Positions 62,173 to 64,000 of a DNA stretch of 64,000 nucleotides are shown here, one piece after another. How positions within the stretch are numbered: position 1 is the first letter of the stretch; every line of letters starts with the position of its first letter. Position numbers and translations under genes: made by a program. Under the pieces are notes generated by a model, which saw nothing but the letters and a program-made list of their open reading frames with translations, searched no databases and was not told the origin of the DNA. The stretch comes from Roseateles sp. (GTDB lineage: Bacteria; Pseudomonadota; Gammaproteobacteria; Burkholderiales; Burkholderiaceae_C): NCBI GenBank assembly GCA_016790285.1, contig JAEUPJ010000072.1, positions 1-64,000 on the forward strand. Reading direction: 5' to 3'.

Positions 62173-62898
62173 ATGGCCCTCGACTCCTTCACCGCCGCCT
62201 GGGCCCACAGCGGCTTTGCCTGGGCCGGCATGGCGATCGGTGCGGCGATGTGGCGCGCCACGATCCGCCGTCAACCCACGGGCGGGGCGCTCGCGCCCGG
62301 CAACTTCGCCGTGCTCGTCGGCCTGCTGATGGGCGCGGCGCTGGGCAACAAGGCCGTCTTCCTGCTGGAGCGGCCCGACGTGGCGCTCGCCCTGTGGCAG
62401 GGCCAGCCGGTGTGGCCAGGGCAGAGCATCGTCGGCGGCCTGCTGGGCGGGCTCATCGGCGTGGAAGTCGCCAAGAAGCTCACCCGCCAGACGCGCAGCA
62501 CGGGCGATGCCATGGTCTGGCCCATCGCCGTGGGCCTGGCCATCGGCCGCGTGGGTTGCTACCTCGCCGGACTGCATGACGACACCTACGGCCTGCCCAC
62601 GACGTTGCCCTGGGGCGTGGACTTCGGCGACGGCGTGCCGCGCCACCCGACGCAGCTCTACGAGATCGCCTTCGTGCTGCCGCTGGGCTGGGCGCTGCAC
62701 CGCGCCCGCCTGGCCACGCCGGGGGCGGCGTTCAAGCTGTTCCTGAGCAGCTACCTCGCCTGGCGCTTCGTCGTCGAGTTCATCAAGCCCGTGCCGGTGG
62801 CCTGGCCGCTGGGCCTGTCGGGCATCCAGTGGACCTGCCTCGTCGCGCTGGCCGTCTATCTGCCTCTCACGCTGCGGGCCACCCGCGCCACCCCATGA
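62173..62898 (+). CDS. Prolipoprotein diacylglyceryl transferase (Lgt)-like membrane protein
   Basis: A 241-residue protein with about six hydrophobic helices and an Lgt-type core: GQSIVGGLLGGLIGVEVAKK, AVGLAIGRVGCYLAG, PRHPTQLYEIAFVLPL and WRFVVEFIKP. The GRVGCYLAG version resembles the deltaproteobacterial/Gram-positive form more than the E. coli GRIGNFINGE. It is shorter than usual Lgt (about 260-290). Its stop overlaps the radical SAM gene by 4 bases. True Lgt activity is not certain; a related lipid-transfer role is possible. Confidence 0.8.
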   Translation: MALDSFTAAWAHSGFAWAGMAIGAAMWRATIRRQPTGGALAPGNFAVLVGLLMGAALGNKAVFLLERPDVALALWQGQPVWPGQSIVGGLLGGLIGVEVAKKLTRQTRSTGDAMVWPIAVGLAIGRVGCYLAGLHDDTYGLPTTLPWGVDFGDGVPRHPTQLYEIAFVLPLGWALHRARLATPGAAFKLFLSSYLAWRFVVEFIKPVPVAWPLGLSGIQWTCLVALAVYLPLTLRATRATP

Positions 62899-64000
62899 GC
62901 CGCAAAGTCCGCCCCTACCTCTTCTACGACACGACGAGCTCGGTCTGCACGACCTGCCTGCACCCGGTGGAGGCCAAGATCCTCGTGAAGGATGGCCAGG
63001 TGTTCATGGACAAATGGTGCCCCGCCCACGGCAGCGAGCGCGTGCTGGTGAGCGACGACGCCGACTACTACCGCCTGTGCCGCGAGGTCTACGTGAAGCC
63101 GCCCGAGATGCCCGCGCGCTTTGCCACGCCCATGAAGTACGGCTGCCCCTACGACTGCGGCCTGTGCCCCGACCACATGCAGCACAGCTGCCTGTCCATC
63201 GTCGAGATCACCGACCACTGCAACCTGCGCTGCCCCACCTGCTACGCCGCCTCGGGCCCCGAGCGGCTCACGCACCGCCCGCTGGCCGAGGTCATCGCCA
63301 TGCTGGACGCCGTCGTGGCGAGCGAGGGCGAGGCCGACGTGGTGCAGATCTCCGGCGGCGAGCCCACGCTGCACCCGCAGTTCTTCGAGATCCTGGACGC
63401 CGCCCGCGCGCGCCCCATCAAGCACCTGATGGTCAACACCAACGGGCTGCGCATCGCCCAGGATGCCGCCTTCGCCGAGCGGCTGGCGGGTTATGCACCG
63501 GGCCTGGAGGTCTACCTGCAGTTCGACTCGCTCAGGCGCGAGGCGCTGATGGACCTGCGCGGCGCCGACCTGCGCGGGCCGCACGAGGCCGCACTCGCGC
63601 GGCTGGACGCGCTGGACCTCTCCACCACGCTCGTCATGACCGTCAAGCGCGGCGTCAACGACGACGAGATCGGCGACGTGATCCGCCACGGCGTGGCCCA
63701 CAGCAGCGTGCGCGGCGTGACGCTGCAGCCCATCCAGGACGCCGGCCGGGTGGAGGGTTACGACCCCGCCCGGCACCGCCTGACGGTCAGCGAGCTGCGC
63801 CGGCGCATCGCCGCGCAGAGCGGCAGCTTCACGCTCGCCGACGTGCTGCCCGTGCCCTGCAACCCGGACACCCTGGCCATGGCCTACGCGCTGCGCACGG
63901 ACGAGGGCCTGGCGCCCCTCACGCGCTTCGTGGACGCACCCACGCTGCTGGCCGGCGAGCGCAGCACCATCGCCTTCGAGGGCGACGTGAACTTCAAGCA
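62895..64000 (+). CDS. Radical SAM protein of the COG1964/tetraether-synthase type (partial)
   Basis: Only the first 368 residues are in the window; no stop codon is reached. The radical SAM cluster motif is C109-x3-C113-x2-C116 (ITDHCNLRCPTCYA). Before it lie extra cysteine sets: C18-x2-C21 with C42 (WCPAHG), and C84-x3-C88-x2-C91 with C99 (GCPYDCGLCPDHMQHSC). This N-terminal arrangement matches what I know of COG1964 proteins, including archaeal tetraether lipid synthase Tes. SGGEPTLHP is the SAM-binding GGE motif. ATG 62895 overlaps the Lgt-like gene by 4 bases. Confidence 0.88.
   Translation, partial: MSRKVRPYLFYDTTSSVCTTCLHPVEAKILVKDGQVFMDKWCPAHGSERVLVSDDADYYRLCREVYVKPPEMPARFATPMKYGCPYDCGLCPDHMQHSCLSIVEITDHCNLRCPTCYAASGPERLTHRPLAEVIAMLDAVVASEGEADVVQISGGEPTLHPQFFEILDAARARPIKHLMVNTNGLRIAQDAAFAERLAGYAPGLEVYLQFDSLRREALMDLRGADLRGPHEAALARLDALDLSTTLVMTVKRGVNDDEIGDVIRHGVAHSSVRGVTLQPIQDAGRVEGYDPARHRLTVSELRRRIAAQSGSFTLADVLPVPCNPDTLAMAYALRTDEGLAPLTRFVDAPTLLAGERSTIAFEGDVNFK

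Overview
This is about 64 kb of uniformly GC-rich chromosomal DNA. The organism is most likely a betaproteobacterium of the order Burkholderiales, near Roseateles/Mitsuaria/Rubrivivax. That placement is inferred from the gene set (split pntA, PEP-CTERM protein, DUF484-GGDEF protein, TIGR02285 protein, YiaA/B protein), the strong third-position GC bias and the style of gene packing; no rRNA marker is present. I see no rRNA, tRNA, CRISPR array, insertion sequence, integrase or phage gene.

Regions from left to right. (1) 1-8.4 kb: a transhydrogenase operon (pntB, pntAb, pntAa) with its terminator; a Nudix - 2OG-Fe(II) oxygenase - mnmA run; a DesK/NarL-type two-component pair; a CAP-domain protein and a small lipoprotein. 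(2) 8.4-23.4 kb: a large S8 protease and a PEP-CTERM protein, then a compact ten-gene type II secretion-like operon (gspG, F, E, L-, M-, C-, D-like and three further pseudopilins, mostly joined by 4-base overlaps), preceded by a TIGR03790 lipoprotein. (3) 23.4-33.4 kb: housekeeping and signalling genes (TSUP permease, HDOD protein, two diguanylate cyclases, two solute-binding-like proteins, a pseudouridine synthase, a divergent MurA-like enzyme, trhO, psd). (4) 33.4-48.1 kb: a carbohydrate locus with a TonB-dependent receptor, GH1, a complete CUT1 ABC importer, a tryptophan-halogenase-like flavoprotein and GH30 on the minus strand, and GH3 plus a LacI regulator on the plus strand. A perfect 14-bp palindrome sits between the two divergent arms and is the obvious LacI-type operator. 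(5) 48.1-60 kb: trpS, an ECF sigma/Ser-Thr kinase pair, an XRE regulator, an amidohydrolase, a YiaA/B protein, a DUF2145 pair and an MFS-acyltransferase fusion. (6) 60-64 kb: a secreted GH43 enzyme, an unknown protein, an Lgt-like protein and a radical SAM protein of the tetraether-synthase (COG1964) type that runs off the window.

How the parts work together. In the carbohydrate locus, the receptor would import beta-glucan fragments across the outer membrane, GH3 and GH30 would trim them in the periplasm, the ABC system would import the products, and cytoplasmic GH1 would finish hydrolysis under LacI control. The secretion-like operon has pseudopilins, ATPase, platform and secretin but no prepilin peptidase. 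It is flanked by two gene types linked to the PEP-CTERM/exosortase system.

The most interesting items are: the secretion-like operon with its TIGR03790 and PEP-CTERM neighbours; a four-copy family of about 80-bp palindromic repeats rich in CACAGAGGCACAGAG, three of which sit between genes of the same operon; the Lgt-like + Tes-like radical SAM pair; an orphan strong terminator at 23354-23389 that may end a small RNA or leader; and a 13-bp inverted repeat filling the TIGR03790-gspG gap.
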